In this document: in pieces, positions 48,669 through 58,484 of the stretch
Position numbering within the stretch: the first letter of the stretch is position 1
Layout of the letters: the number at the start of each line of letters is the position of its first letter
Source of the DNA: Gracilaria gracilis
Taxonomy: Eukaryota; Rhodophyta; Florideophyceae; Gracilariales; Gracilariaceae
NCBI GenBank assembly: GCA_030374805.1
Contig: JARGSG010000202.1
Location: forward strand, 62,001-126,000
Direction: 5' to 3'
DNA: 64,000 bases
Notes under the pieces: model-generated
Told to the model about the DNA's origin: nothing
Database searches by the model: none
Seen by the model: only the letters and a program-made list of their open reading frames with translations
Position numbers and translations under genes: made by a program

Positions 48669-51035
48669 ATGCAGTCAGAGGTTTCACTCCTCCCGGTGGC
48701 ACGAACGCCACCACCCGCACCGCCTCCTACCCCTAATGCTGTCAGCATTCCCACTTCTCCAGAGCCCGACCTCGCGCTGCTAGATGCCTTGGTCTCCGCC
48801 ACACAGCGCGTGTACCACACCGCCGGCATGGTTGAGCCGCCTAGACCCATTTCCTCTCACAGCACGCTTCCATGGTTGTTGGAGAGACTTCAACTTCTCA
48901 ACGACAACCTAATGCGCAGGACCAGACACGCTCTGTCGGAACATGCTAGCTCCGACGTCCTAGATGGCTTGGGTGACAAGAAGGTGTATTCGGATGACGA
49001 ACTTGATCGCATTTACGAGGAACCACCGCGAAAAAGGTCAAGTAGGATTAGGGCGGCGAGTAAACCACACCTTTCCCGTTTCAAGAATCCCTTGCTGCCG
49101 GAACTAGAGATTGATGACGACGCGCACCTAGCTTCGACTGAGAGTTCTGGACGAATTGATGCTCGTCCGCCCTCCAGATTACTGGACTCCGCCGCCAATT
49201 CGTTTTTCAACAAGATGAGTTCGTGGAAGAGTTTAGGATACTCAGAAGCTACAAAGTTGCATAGGGACTACTCCAAGATTTTCTGCGGAGAGGAGCAATC
49301 GAAGCTTGCGAAGGGCGAAAGTTCAATTGAGGTTGCTGGCGGAGATTTGTACACAAAAGAACCTCTTGCACAACGTTGGGAACTTGCCCAGAAGATTGGA
49401 GAAGGCGGTTATGCCGTCGTCAGACTTGCAAGAAGGAAGGATCCACTACCTGGACAACCTCCTCCAGAAAATCGCTTGGCAGCTATCAAGATAATCTCCA
49501 AGCGAAATTCTGACATGTACAATGAGAAGATGGTCAGTCGTGAAGTGTTCAGTTTTCGACTCCTGGAATTGGCAGGAGGTCATGCGAACATTGTGGAATT
49601 GTATGAGGTTTGTGAGGACGAGGAAAACGTTTACTTGGTCATGGAACTCCTGCAAGGCGGAGAGCTATTTGTAAGAATAACAGAGAGAGGCCAATACACT
49701 GAACGCGATGCTGCGAACTTGGTGGTTTCTATGTTGGCCAGTCTTGCCTTTTGCCACCGGCATAATCTCACTCATCGTGATGTTAAACCCGAGAACTTCG
49801 TATTCACAGAACCGAACGGCGACGACGCGGATGTCAAGCTCACTGATTTTGGAATTGCATACTATTCTGAAGACCCGACCGCACTATGTAAGACTCTATG
49901 CGGAACCCCATTGTACGTTGCACCAGAGGTTCTTCTCCGACAACCGTATGGACCGGAAGCGGATCTGTGGTCCCTCGGCGTTATTGTGTATATCATGTTA
50001 GTCGGCTATCCTCCATTCGACGATAATGATATCGTGCAACTAGTCAAGAAGATCAAATTCCGTCCAGTGAAGTTCGATGGCCCACAATGGAAGCTGATTT
50101 CCCAAGAGGGTAAAGAATTTCTTGGAAACCTTCTCGACAAGGATGCATCGAGCCGAATGACTGCACAGCAAGCTTTGGAACATGAATGGCTACGTAACAA
50201 TTGCCAGGCGGCAACCATGAATGTGTTGGATGTCGCCCAATCCAACATAAAGTCATTTGTAAATCGCAAGAGATGGCGGGCGGCAATACAGGGCGTAAAG
50301 GCAATGAATCGCCTACATCGTATGATCGAACTAAGCCGTGAACCCCATTTCAGAGACGAATTAGATGATATTTCGGCTGAAAAGGTAGTAGTCGTTCCAG
50401 TACATCGACAGAGCGATGAAGGCGACGAGCGTTATCCAAGTTACTACCACGGTCCTTACCTATCTCGAACAATTTCGAGTTCGAGTAGTGAACAAGAATC
50501 GGTGGAAACTAAGGCAACTCCACTTACAAACATAATGGCGTCCGCTTCATCCAGACAACCTACCTCTATGTCCTACTCCGATCAAGGAACGAGCCGAACC
50601 AATAACGCAGTGTCCCATTTATCACACCGCCTGCTACTACCGACAGTCCCAGAAGTTGATAACGGGACTTCGATGATTTTGCCTCCTGTTGAAACTATGT
50701 ATGGAAGTAATGAAGATATAAGTCGGTTTTCCAATGAGCGGCCAAGACCTCATCGGCAGCGTGGACCACTGGTTACTCAAGAATATGCTTCAGGACTTGT
50801 AAGAACCGAAACCACTCCTATGCCTGTCCGAGGGTACAACAGTCAAAGCGGTAGACTAGGTCGCTCATTAACCCGAGGAGACGGTGGTGTTGTACGAAAA
50901 ATGTCGAGTCATGCTCGCAGACTGATAGGTCGAGGAAAATGGGGAAGGGCTAGCAGCAACAGTGACAGTCATACTCCAGTCATGATCGGTATGGGCGAAC
51001 ACAGGCGGCACAAAAAGTTTCCGTGGTTCAAGTAA
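48669..51035 (+). CDS. CAMK-group Ser/Thr protein kinase
   Basis: Calcium/calmodulin-dependent type kinase. From ATG 48669 it has 788 residues. Residues 1-230 are Pro/Ser/Arg-rich and disordered. The kinase domain (about 236-512) has all key motifs: GEGGYAVV, LAAIKII, HRDVKPENFVF (about 369), LTDFGIAYY, LCGTPLYVAPEVL and DLWSLGVIVYIMLVGYPPF. Just after it, FVNRKRWRAAIQGVKAMNRLHRM (about 528-550) is a basic amphipathic helix, as in the calmodulin-binding or autoinhibitory segment of CaMK and CDPK-related kinases. No EF hands follow, so it is not a CDPK. The last 230 residues are Ser/Arg/Gly-rich, including Arg-rich phosphosite-like stretches. A longer form from ATG 48486 would add 61 residues with hydrophobic and Cys-containing sequence; the shorter start is preferred. 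Confidence 0.9.
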   Translation: MQSEVSLLPVARTPPPAPPPTPNAVSIPTSPEPDLALLDALVSATQRVYHTAGMVEPPRPISSHSTLPWLLERLQLLNDNLMRRTRHALSEHASSDVLDGLGDKKVYSDDELDRIYEEPPRKRSSRIRAASKPHLSRFKNPLLPELEIDDDAHLASTESSGRIDARPPSRLLDSAANSFFNKMSSWKSLGYSEATKLHRDYSKIFCGEEQSKLAKGESSIEVAGGDLYTKEPLAQRWELAQKIGEGGYAVVRLARRKDPLPGQPPPENRLAAIKIISKRNSDMYNEKMVSREVFSFRLLELAGGHANIVELYEVCEDEENVYLVMELLQGGELFVRITERGQYTERDAANLVVSMLASLAFCHRHNLTHRDVKPENFVFTEPNGDDADVKLTDFGIAYYSEDPTALCKTLCGTPLYVAPEVLLRQPYGPEADLWSLGVIVYIMLVGYPPFDDNDIVQLVKKIKFRPVKFDGPQWKLISQEGKEFLGNLLDKDASSRMTAQQALEHEWLRNNCQAATMNVLDVAQSNIKSFVNRKRWRAAIQGVKAMNRLHRMIELSREPHFRDELDDISAEKVVVVPVHRQSDEGDERYPSYYHGPYLSRTISSSSSEQESVETKATPLTNIMASASSRQPTSMSYSDQGTSRTNNAVSHLSHRLLLPTVPEVDNGTSMILPPVETMYGSNEDISRFSNERPRPHRQRGPLVTQEYASGLVRTETTPMPVRGYNSQSGRLGRSLTRGDGGVVRKMSSHARRLIGRGKWGRASSNSDSHTPVMIGMGEHRRHKKFPWFK

Positions 51036-51228
51036 TTGTAGTCATATTGTATATAGTAGTTTTTGCTTGAAACATATCGCACCCCACGACTAACTCGCAC
51101 TGCGTCTACGAGAAAGAGTGTACCGTTGAACATTTTGACTTCCGCAGAATATAAAGAATATTATTTGTACAGGGCATAACATTTGTTCGAGAATAACATC
51201 AGTGCTCATGAGGAGTGTACAAAGCTCC
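51036..51228. other. Convergent intergenic gap
   Basis: A 193-bp gap between the stop codons of the CAMK kinase and the prenyltransferase. AT-rich, with no gene. Confidence 0.5.
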
Positions 51229-52347
51229 TCATATGAACGGGAAGAGCATGTACTCCGTATAGAACAGTTTCCATATAAAGGCGTAGAACGCCTTGATCGA
51301 GTCTTGGTTACTCGGTTTGATCTTCCGCTGATATCGAAGAAGCCATCCCGCTAAGAAGAGGTGTCCAAAGAGTAATACATATCTTCGGAATGCACCCGGT
51401 GGTGCGACTAGAGCTGTGACAATTGCTCCAGCGTAATTCATCAACAAAACTGTAACGACTAACTTGACCATCTTCGTAGGGCCAATTCTAGAAGCAAAGG
51501 TTGGAATGCCCTCAATCTTGTCCCCTTTGATGTCCGGTAAGTCCTTCGAAAGTGCAATTACGCATGCGAATACGGTCATGAACACGGCAAGAAATGTGAT
51601 TGGGGGAGACCAAGCAAACGGAACACTCAAAGCGGATTTCGTCGCATGATATACGCCAAAGTTCAACAGGAACCCTCGCACGCATGAGATAGTTATGGCT
51701 GCCAGTGGTGGATAGCGCTTAAATCTGAACGGTGGCACTGAGTACAAAGCTCCAAATGACATGCCAAACGCATACAAGCCGAAGATAAGACGAGAAAAGA
51801 ACAATCGAACAAGCGTAAGTCCAAGCACAGCGCTCGATAACACAATGCCCCACGCAAGAGATCCCCTCATCTCCCCAGCAGCCAGAGGAAGAAACGGCTT
51901 GTTAATCTTGTCTAAACGAATATCGTAGATTTGATTGATGCCGACGATAAACGCATTTCCAAACAACAGCGCTAACAATCCGATGATGGCCCGCGGAAAA
52001 AGTGCCCAGTCAACGTACGCTGATGACTCCAAAAGAGCGCGCGCACATCCTGCAAATGCTGCTAGTATGGTGCCGCGAATGGTATGCGGTCTGGTGAACT
52101 TGAAAATGGCCTCGGCCATAGAAACTTTCGGCGGTTCGGCTGCCCCGTTGGCTTCTGCCAGAGCGGAACACCTTGTGGCAATCCATGAAGGTGGAGGGTT
52201 TTTCACAGGAGCTCTTGTTCTTGGTCTTCCTCCAAATCGACCTCTGCTGAATGAATGCGTTACACTGCTTCGGTTCGTAACAAATGCACCCCTCAACTCA
52301 TGGTATGGTGCGGTTGAAAGCGCGAATGTAATGTTACCTAGACCCAT
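51229..52347 (-). CDS. Homogentisate prenyltransferase, plastid (HPT/HST type)
   Basis: UbiA-superfamily enzyme joining homogentisate to a phytyl or solanesyl chain, the committed step of tocopherol or plastoquinone synthesis, in the plastid envelope. It has 372 residues. The first about 70 are Arg/Ser/Pro-rich and fit a transit peptide. The first Asp-rich motif is NQIYDIRLDKINKPFLPLAAGE (about 140-160), and the second is ALSKDLPDIKGDKIEGIPTFASRIG (about 265-290). Both prenyl-diphosphate/Mg binding sites are intact, and the pair NKPFLPLAAGE plus DLPDIKGD is diagnostic for the homogentisate branch. About eight or nine hydrophobic helices are seen. Phytyl versus solanesyl preference cannot be read here. 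Confidence 0.92.
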   Translation of the reverse strand: MGLGNITFALSTAPYHELRGAFVTNRSSVTHSFSRGRFGGRPRTRAPVKNPPPSWIATRCSALAEANGAAEPPKVSMAEAIFKFTRPHTIRGTILAAFAGCARALLESSAYVDWALFPRAIIGLLALLFGNAFIVGINQIYDIRLDKINKPFLPLAAGEMRGSLAWGIVLSSAVLGLTLVRLFFSRLIFGLYAFGMSFGALYSVPPFRFKRYPPLAAITISCVRGFLLNFGVYHATKSALSVPFAWSPPITFLAVFMTVFACVIALSKDLPDIKGDKIEGIPTFASRIGPTKMVKLVVTVLLMNYAGAIVTALVAPPGAFRRYVLLFGHLFLAGWLLRYQRKIKPSNQDSIKAFYAFIWKLFYTEYMLFPFI

Positions 52348-53661
52348 TTCGAAGAGCTCGTTTCCTGTGCAAGTTGAAAGTAACGCACCTTCCGAGGTTG
52401 TACTTGACCTGCATCTGCTGACGAATGTGACGGGAAGCTATTTGAGGTCTCGCCAGTTCCCGGCTGAACTAGATAGGGCATCCGAATAGATCGTCGTCTC
52501 ATTTTGCTATCCGAGATCCTCAAACTTGAGGTGAGCTCAATTTTAGTTTTTTCGCTTGCAGCCAGCAACGAGCTTCCACTTGGCGGAACCACATCTTCTC
52601 TAGTGGAGTGCTCACCCCGACAGAACGCCGTTATTCGATGCCGCTTCGTGAAAATATTGTCCGACGGTTCGTTTATAAATAAAAAAAAATTCTCTAGCAT
52701 TTTCTGGATGGGCCACTTTGCAGTCCCTATTTTGCATTTTTTACCAAATACACTGTGAGGCTGGTGGCCAATGGCGAACAGCTTTGGCGCCAAAGACAGG
52801 GATGGCAGGGCAGAGCCAGCTTCTAAAGCAGAGGACTCGGTAAAAGGTTAGGAGGCCTAACCCTCCATTGGCATTCGATATTCATGGTGTTGCTTGAGAA
52901 TTAACGAGAAGCTTAGTGCAAATACTCGCCTAGAGTTTCTCTCATCGATGTGGGGATCCAACCATCTCAAGAGAGAGGACCCATAATTCTACGTCTAGAG
53001 CGCACAGTCGTATTTTGCACGGCAGCTCCCGTTAACCGTAGACGCCTTTTGGGTGCCCAAAACGATCTGGAGCAACCCTTGGCCAGGACCACATGCGTAA
53101 ATGCTTTATTCATCTAGTGACCACCGTACGAGGGCCAAATCTTTGAGGGTTGAAGGGGAGAAACGCTACGCATCTTCGTCGGTAAGGAGGATTGCTACCT
53201 TTGAATATGTCAAGAGGACGAAGTTCAGCAATAGTTTATGACTATAATCGTTTGAGAGTACGCTAGCTCAATTGCATCGTAGTACAAAACACTCCTATTG
53301 AAAGAAACACTCATTCGCTTTAGGAAAGCCTGTACTCTCTCAGGCCACCTTCTATGTACAGTATATCTTGCGCACCATCCTCATTCTCACAAACTAAGAC
53401 AGCAAGGACTATGCAGCAAACACCCCCAATGTCGTAGGCTTGTAAATTGACCACCGTTGGTACCGGCAGTTCAGGCATCAAACGGAAAGCAAATGCATGT
53501 CCATGTCAATTGATACCCGGTCTAGTGCTACAAGGAAGTTCGAATGTGACATTATCTTTACACATATATATGTATATATCGGCCTCGGGTGTTGAGCATC
53601 AAAGTACCAACACATTTACGGAAAAGTAAAGAGCTATTAAGAGACGAGCTATAGAACCATC
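52348..53661. other. Gene-poor intergenic region
   Basis: No gene is supported. A 151-codon minus-strand frame (52338-52793) overlaps the prenyltransferase 5' end and has no domain. A near copy of the recurring element (CACCGTTGGTA, one mismatch) lies at about 53452-53462. A TATATATGTATATA run occurs near 53566-53578. Confidence 0.5.
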
Positions 53662-54570
53662 TCACTCGGCAGCTTTTTCAGTAGAACGCAAAACGACGGC
53701 ACCTTTCTTCTTCCAATACTTCTCTTCAAAACGCTCAACGGTTGTAAACGCGGCAGAGAAAACCAACACACTGACACCCATATAAACAGCTCTTGGCACC
53801 ACGCCCTTGAACAGTGCGCTAAAACCCTCAGACTTCATGATCTTATTCGCACAATCCAATGCGCTAGAATAGACCCTTGCCGCACTGTTTGCCTTCTGAG
53901 CCATTACTCTAGTTCGAACCACATCCAGCGGTGTTGTAACCATTCCTACAGCGGCGGCGATACACGCACTACCAAAAGTACCGCGAACATCACGTCGATT
54001 TTGGCGAATGGCCAGCGCGGTAAGCAAAGCAAGATGCGCACTTCGATACGGTACGTCTCTCAAAAGCTGAGCATTCAAGCCCGAATACAAACCACCGCTC
54101 CGAAAGGCCCTTCGCACACAAGGTTGTACACTGGTTTGCACACGAAGTTTCATGGTTTCAAAAGGAGTGAGCCATAGGGCTGCTACACTATCGGAAATCA
54201 ACGCAGCGGTTATCATCCTTCTTCTCTCTGGAACCTGTGTCAAACGATCGTTGAGATGAAGAAAGAGCGCGAGTGATAGCGCTGTGTACGGTATTTGTCC
54301 TAGAATGGCTGCCGGAAGTCCTGAGAATGGCGGCGCATTTCGCGCGTAGGCGCCGACGGCACGCACCGAACTGGCGGAGGTATGTTGGAGACGGCACTTG
54401 AAGGTGTCCAACGGGTGGAGTAATAGCACGGACGTGAGGCGAGCCACGGCAACGTTGGGTAACGTGCCGTCCTTGATATTGCTTTGAACAGTCTTCCATA
54501 ATGACTTCAAATGCACCACAATGGGCTCCTTTGTCTTGGGCTGAGCATCTTCGGCGGTCACCTGAGCCAT
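53662..54570 (-). CDS. Mitochondrial carrier family protein (SLC25)
   Basis: Membrane transporter with the three-repeat SLC25 fold; 302 residues is the normal length. Each repeat's signature PX[DE]XX[KR]X[RQ] is visible: HPLDTFKCRLQ (about 56), TPFETMKLRVQ (about 137) and TPLDVVRTRVM (about 217). Six membrane helices are implied, although the glycines after each signature vary. The pattern (VARLTSVLLLHPLDTFKCRLQ, GLPAAILGQIPYTALSLALF) resembles the S-adenosylmethionine carrier branch, which can be mitochondrial or plastid, but the substrate is not proven. The first about 30 residues carry no clear presequence. The ATG at 54570 is the first in-frame one; the frame extends five codons to a TTG. 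Confidence 0.87.
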   Translation of the reverse strand: MAQVTAEDAQPKTKEPIVVHLKSLWKTVQSNIKDGTLPNVAVARLTSVLLLHPLDTFKCRLQHTSASSVRAVGAYARNAPPFSGLPAAILGQIPYTALSLALFLHLNDRLTQVPERRRMITAALISDSVAALWLTPFETMKLRVQTSVQPCVRRAFRSGGLYSGLNAQLLRDVPYRSAHLALLTALAIRQNRRDVRGTFGSACIAAAVGMVTTPLDVVRTRVMAQKANSAARVYSSALDCANKIMKSEGFSALFKGVVPRAVYMGVSVLVFSAAFTTVERFEEKYWKKKGAVVLRSTEKAAE

Positions 54571-55070
54571 GACGGTTTCTAACAAAAAGAGTCTCCCAAG
54601 TGGCGCTTACGGAAGGAAGGAGGAGATAGTGAGCACGGCAGCCACACGCCGTGTGTGCGATGGTTGTTTGAAGCGGCTACGAGAAGTGCAAGGCTTGGTC
54701 AAATGGTCGAGCCGGTGGCTCCGACAAAGGTGAGTGGACAGGCTGCAAAAACCCTAACCGCGAGAAGGAGCACTATCTAAGATACCAGTGAACGCTATTG
54801 ACGACTGGCGGGGGCGCTTGGCGGTGACGTGGGTCGCGACCTGCCATATGAAAAATCTTGCGCTCGTGGATTGCCTGCAGTTTTAACGCTTCGCCGTTGC
54901 CAGGCACACGCATTGGGGAGCGCTCCATAGGAGCTCTATATGTACCAACGGTACAGGTAGCTCTACAGATATTCCGCCTCCTCCGCATCCGTTCCGGCGC
55001 AATCAAGTGTCTGTCAGGTCGCCGCTGAGATCGTCCCAGATCCGTGCGCTTGCTAAATCTGCACCCCGCC
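54571..55070. promoter_or_regulatory. Divergent promoter region, carrier and ZIP genes
   Basis: A 500-bp gap between divergent start codons. It contains TACCAACGGTA at 54943-54953, 118 bp upstream of the ZIP ATG, and GAGCTCTATATGT just before it. No gene is seen. Confidence 0.45.
54943..54953. promoter_or_regulatory. TACCAACGGTA element
   Basis: Palindrome TACC-AAC-GGTA with flanking G/C, complement of the TACCGTTGGTA form upstream of GT61. It lies 118 bp before the ZIP transporter start codon. Confidence 0.5.
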
Positions 55071-56219
55071 ATGACACTGCGCGCTTTCACAGCGCATACA
55101 TCCCTGGTGTCGTCGCGTCCCACCACACTTTTGCTCTCGCTTCTCTTTTGCGCATGCACCGCTGCTGCTCATAAGCATTCACATTCACATTCACATTCAC
55201 ATTCACACTCGCACTCGCATTCCGCCGACTATCATCGTGATCATTCTACCTCCCACTGCTCACAGCAGCACGACGCACACGATGAAAAATCTCTACATGC
55301 GGGCCAATGCTCATACACCCAGCCTCATTCCTCCGTTCTTCCGGATGCTTTGTTGACTTCGTTACGCCGCTCACTACAACCCCTTCACGATCTGCCCCCG
55401 GAATCAGCAGCATTCACAGCTTCGCTACTGGCCTCATCCGTCTCCCTCGTGTCTGTGTTACTCCTTCCCTTCTCCGCGTCCTTATCAAAGATTCTTCTCC
55501 CGTTCGCCGCCGGTGCACTCTTGTCGGATCTATGTAACCACCTCTTGCCACATCTGTACGCCGATGCAGCGCCCGTTACGCCGCTGCTTCTCGGCGTCGC
55601 CCTGTTTGCACTCCTTGATGCCGTGCTGCAGCGCTTTTCAGACCACGATCATACCCATCCCTCTTCATCCACGCAATCCACCACATCCGATACGCATCAC
55701 CATTCTGAACGACATGCCCGAAAGGATGCTTACATCAATCTAGCTGCTGATGCCTTGCACAACTTTTGTGACGGTCTTTCGATCGCAGCTGCCTTCTTGG
55801 TCTCACCTTCCATGGGTACTGCAACCACTATTGCCGTCATTCTGCACGAAATTCCACAGGAGCTAGCCGACTTTGCCGTGTTGTTAAGAGCTGGATTCAG
55901 TCGCCCCTTCGCTTTGCTTGCTAACGTTATCTGCGCTTGTACAGCTCTGCTTGGTACCTTAGTCGCTCTAAGGCTTCGTTCTTTTGCAGAAAACGCAGAT
56001 ACCTACATCTTACCTTTCGCAGCCGGTGCGCTTATGTACATGACCTTCTGCACCGTTCTTCCGCACGTCATGCACGATATATCAAAACCAAATCGCCTTG
56101 ATGGAAAACAGGTGCCGGTATCCCTCTTCCAGTTTTGTGTTAGGGCCTGTTTTGCATTTAGTATGGCAGCTAGCGGAGTCTTTATTGTATCTCTCGTTGA
56201 ACAGGCTCATGAACATTGA
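55071..56219 (+). CDS. ZIP family metal transporter (LIV-1/LZT-like)
   Basis: Zinc or related divalent-metal transporter. From the ATG at 55071 the product has 382 residues. A signal peptide (TTLLLSLLFCACTAAA) is followed by a His-Ser repeat (HKHSHSHSHS and more, about 33-52) and further His-rich sequence, the metal-sensing N-terminus typical of LZT ZIPs. About eight helices follow, with a His-rich loop between TM3 and TM4 (DHDHTHP, THHHSERHARK). TM4 carries HNFCDGLSIAAAF (about 229), and TM5 HEIPQELADF (about 258). The LZT consensus for TM5 is HEXPHEXGD; here the second His is Gln and the Gly is Ala, an unusual change in the metal path. The His-Ser repeat is encoded by CATTCA/CACTCG hexamers at 55175-55222. 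Location is secretory pathway or plasma membrane by inference. Confidence 0.87.
   Translation: MTLRAFTAHTSLVSSRPTTLLLSLLFCACTAAAHKHSHSHSHSHSHSHSHSADYHRDHSTSHCSQQHDAHDEKSLHAGQCSYTQPHSSVLPDALLTSLRRSLQPLHDLPPESAAFTASLLASSVSLVSVLLLPFSASLSKILLPFAAGALLSDLCNHLLPHLYADAAPVTPLLLGVALFALLDAVLQRFSDHDHTHPSSSTQSTTSDTHHHSERHARKDAYINLAADALHNFCDGLSIAAAFLVSPSMGTATTIAVILHEIPQELADFAVLLRAGFSRPFALLANVICACTALLGTLVALRLRSFAENADTYILPFAAGALMYMTFCTVLPHVMHDISKPNRLDGKQVPVSLFQFCVRACFAFSMAASGVFIVSLVEQAHEH
55175..55222 (+). repeat. CATTCA hexamer repeat in the ZIP gene
   Basis: About eight hexamers (CATTCA, then CACTCG) in frame, encoding the His-Ser repeat of the ZIP transporter. Confidence 0.85.
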
Positions 56220-56526
56220 CATCATGTTCATATATATGTCACACCAAGGGCTTGTAGATTTTCACGTGGTGTTATCTAGCGGACTCCATTGCCTGCCCGA
56301 GGAACACATAGACCAGGTAAGAAGGTTACCTTTGAAGTTATTTATAACAAAACCAACATGATTAGAGAGATGATGACACGGATCGCAACTTGCTTTGTAA
56401 ACTATCTTCAACTGACGTTGTGCTCGATCGCGTTTGTACAAATCGTCGCGCGCATTTAGACTGCAAATGCTATACAACTCAATGTATTCGAGCTCAGTTC
56501 AGCAGAGTCCTGAAGTTGTACGACGC
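56220..56526. other. Convergent intergenic gap
   Basis: A 307-bp gap past the ZIP stop codon. It includes CACCAAGGG, a partial match to the recurring element, near 56242. No gene is seen. Confidence 0.45.
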
Positions 56527-56910
56527 CTATATCTGAATTGCTGCAGGTGCATTAGTGTGAGTTCTTGGGGGCTCAGTTGTCCACGGCAAATGTCCATGTA
56601 ATTCTTTTACACTGTCCATGCTTCTTGTTCCGTTAACCAGTGGAAACTTCCAAGATTCCTCGCTGTTTCCTTCCGTAATATGTATGTGCTTGGCTTCCCT
56701 TCCATTCGACTTGTACACTCTCGCGAAATGACGTTGACCTGATGAAATCGGAGAAACGAAAAAGATACATGTTGCGACAACAAACGCAAAAGCCAGGACG
56801 AGGATTCTCCACGACAAACTTATGCTTCCATGTTCATTACCACTCTTGAAAAAGCGTGACCTGCACTTAAGAATGACGATGGGGCCCAGACAAATTCGAC
56901 AATCACTCAT
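56527..56910 (-). CDS. Small single-pass membrane protein, unrecognised
   Basis: An ATG-initiated frame of 127 codons. It has three Cys near the N-terminus (MSDCRICLGPIVILKC), a basic stretch, and one hydrophobic helix at about 33-54 (WRILVLAFAFVVATCIFFVSP). A polar tail of about 70 residues contains NGT and ends in PPRTHTNAPAAIQI. This is a plausible type II membrane protein with a lumenal tail. No family is recognised, and it could be the first exon of a longer gene. The 30 bp upstream hold a GATGTGATC repeat. Confidence 0.45.
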   Translation of the reverse strand: MSDCRICLGPIVILKCRSRFFKSGNEHGSISLSWRILVLAFAFVVATCIFFVSPISSGQRHFARVYKSNGREAKHIHITEGNSEESWKFPLVNGTRSMDSVKELHGHLPWTTEPPRTHTNAPAAIQI

Positions 56911-57019
56911 GGTCGATGTGATCGATGTGATCGATGTTAGAGAAGAATCTTCAAAACCTCACCACCAGTGAACAACAACGAATGCTTGTTCTCATCAATC
57001 TGATGTCTGCTTTCAGAGC

Positions 57020-57021
<2 letters not shown>

Positions 57022-57050
<29 letters not shown>
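57022..57050. repeat. C29 homopolymer
   Basis: Twenty-nine consecutive C bases on the plus strand. It is the longest homopolymer in the window; the exact length may be affected by sequencing. Confidence 0.8.
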
Positions 57051-58148
57051 TTATTTAAGGGATTCATAGAATAACTTCAATTGTCCTATTGTCCTAATCG
57101 TCTCAGCCCTCAGTTGACCCATTGAAGGGAGGGCAGTGTTTCGTTGCATAGAAAAAAAAGCTAGAGCTATCTCATCCTTGTTGTTAATAGTTCAGTTGCA
57201 CATCATGGATCGTGGAATAGCGATCTGGTACGTCGAAGTAGCATTGGTTTCAACAAAATTTGACCAGCTGATGTAACTCGTAACTCGGGAACGTCATTGT
57301 TATGGTCAGTGGAGAGAAACAATGAAGTGTGGGCACGAGTTGTACGTTTGTCCAATTATGTGAAGGTATTGAAAACCAATGGTGTGTATAGTTCTGGTTA
57401 ACATCATACAAAACCTTTTGAGTCTCGCACCGAATGTGGGAGAAGAGATGAAGACTGGGAATCTCTTCCTGTGCAGTTTGACCCGCTTGTGCAGCTGGTA
57501 CAATGATTATTCGGATGTGAAATAACTGCATACGGTCAATGTCTGACGTCACAAAGATTGAGCATGCTATTCAGAGAAGAGGAGCAACAAACAACGGTGC
57601 AACATGAAGACTTCTGCCCTGAGCATCTCTTAGCTTTTCGACTGTATATGTTGTATAACGCAGAACGATGAAGTGGTCGTTGAATTCGAGAATGCTGAAC
57701 TGCATATCTGTGTCATAGCTTCCGATAGAATATCGATCTAGGGGGTTGTACGGAAACTGATCCAATTCTTACAGCACTACCATTAAGTCCGAAGACTTCA
57801 TAGGCGTCTGTAGTTTCAACATTCACTGGCTCAACATTGGTACCAAGAAAGGATTGTCGACGACTGTTGGCGTGTTGCGGTAGCGTGTGTCCCTGTCACA
57901 CATTGTTTCTCAGCGTGCGCTTTTCTTCAAAAGCACCAATACCCTTAGACAGCTCACCACGACAAAATCAGCCTCACACTATCAATACCATCGACGACTG
58001 AATAAAGGCATTGCTGTTGTACGAAGATGTGAGGATGTGGCACTACTCCTGCTTAGTTCTGTTGGCTCAGTTCAAGAATTAACTGGAATAATACAGCTAA
58101 CAGAGCAGAGAGGAAGCCAAACTGGTAGTGCATAAGAGGAAGTTGAGT

Positions 58149-58159
58149 TACCAAGGGTA
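58149..58159 (+). promoter_or_regulatory. TACCAAGGGTA element (copy 6)
   Basis: Exact 11-mer in a gene-poor stretch with no neighbouring gene within 1.2 kb. Confidence 0.45.
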
Positions 58160-58473
58160 GGAACTATAGTAGGAACGTTAGTCCCTTCGAACGAAGGGCC
58201 ATGATTCCGTGTAGCCAGATATGAAGAGTACAGTGACCCTCAGTCACCTGAGCTAGTCGAGTTGGAACTAACCAGGCAGCAGGCGCCTTGCCGACTTCAA
58301 TGCGGGAGCATATACTTGTGTTCTCGAGAAACCTCACCTGTAGGTGGTACTCTCCCACATTAGGATTCCTTACTTTCCGTTTTCATGTTTCCGAAAGCTT
58401 CAATAGAGATATCTATTGCCCAGTACTAAAGAAGAAGTTTGGTTTTGGAACAATGAAAAGTGAAGTTCAGGGG

Positions 58474-58484
58474 TACCGTTGGTA
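58474..58484. promoter_or_regulatory. TACCGTTGGTA element in a longer palindrome
   Basis: TACC-GTT-GGTA, extended to GGGTACC-GTT-GGTACCC (58471-58487 by eye), 325 bp from the previous copy. No adjacent gene is assigned. Confidence 0.45.
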
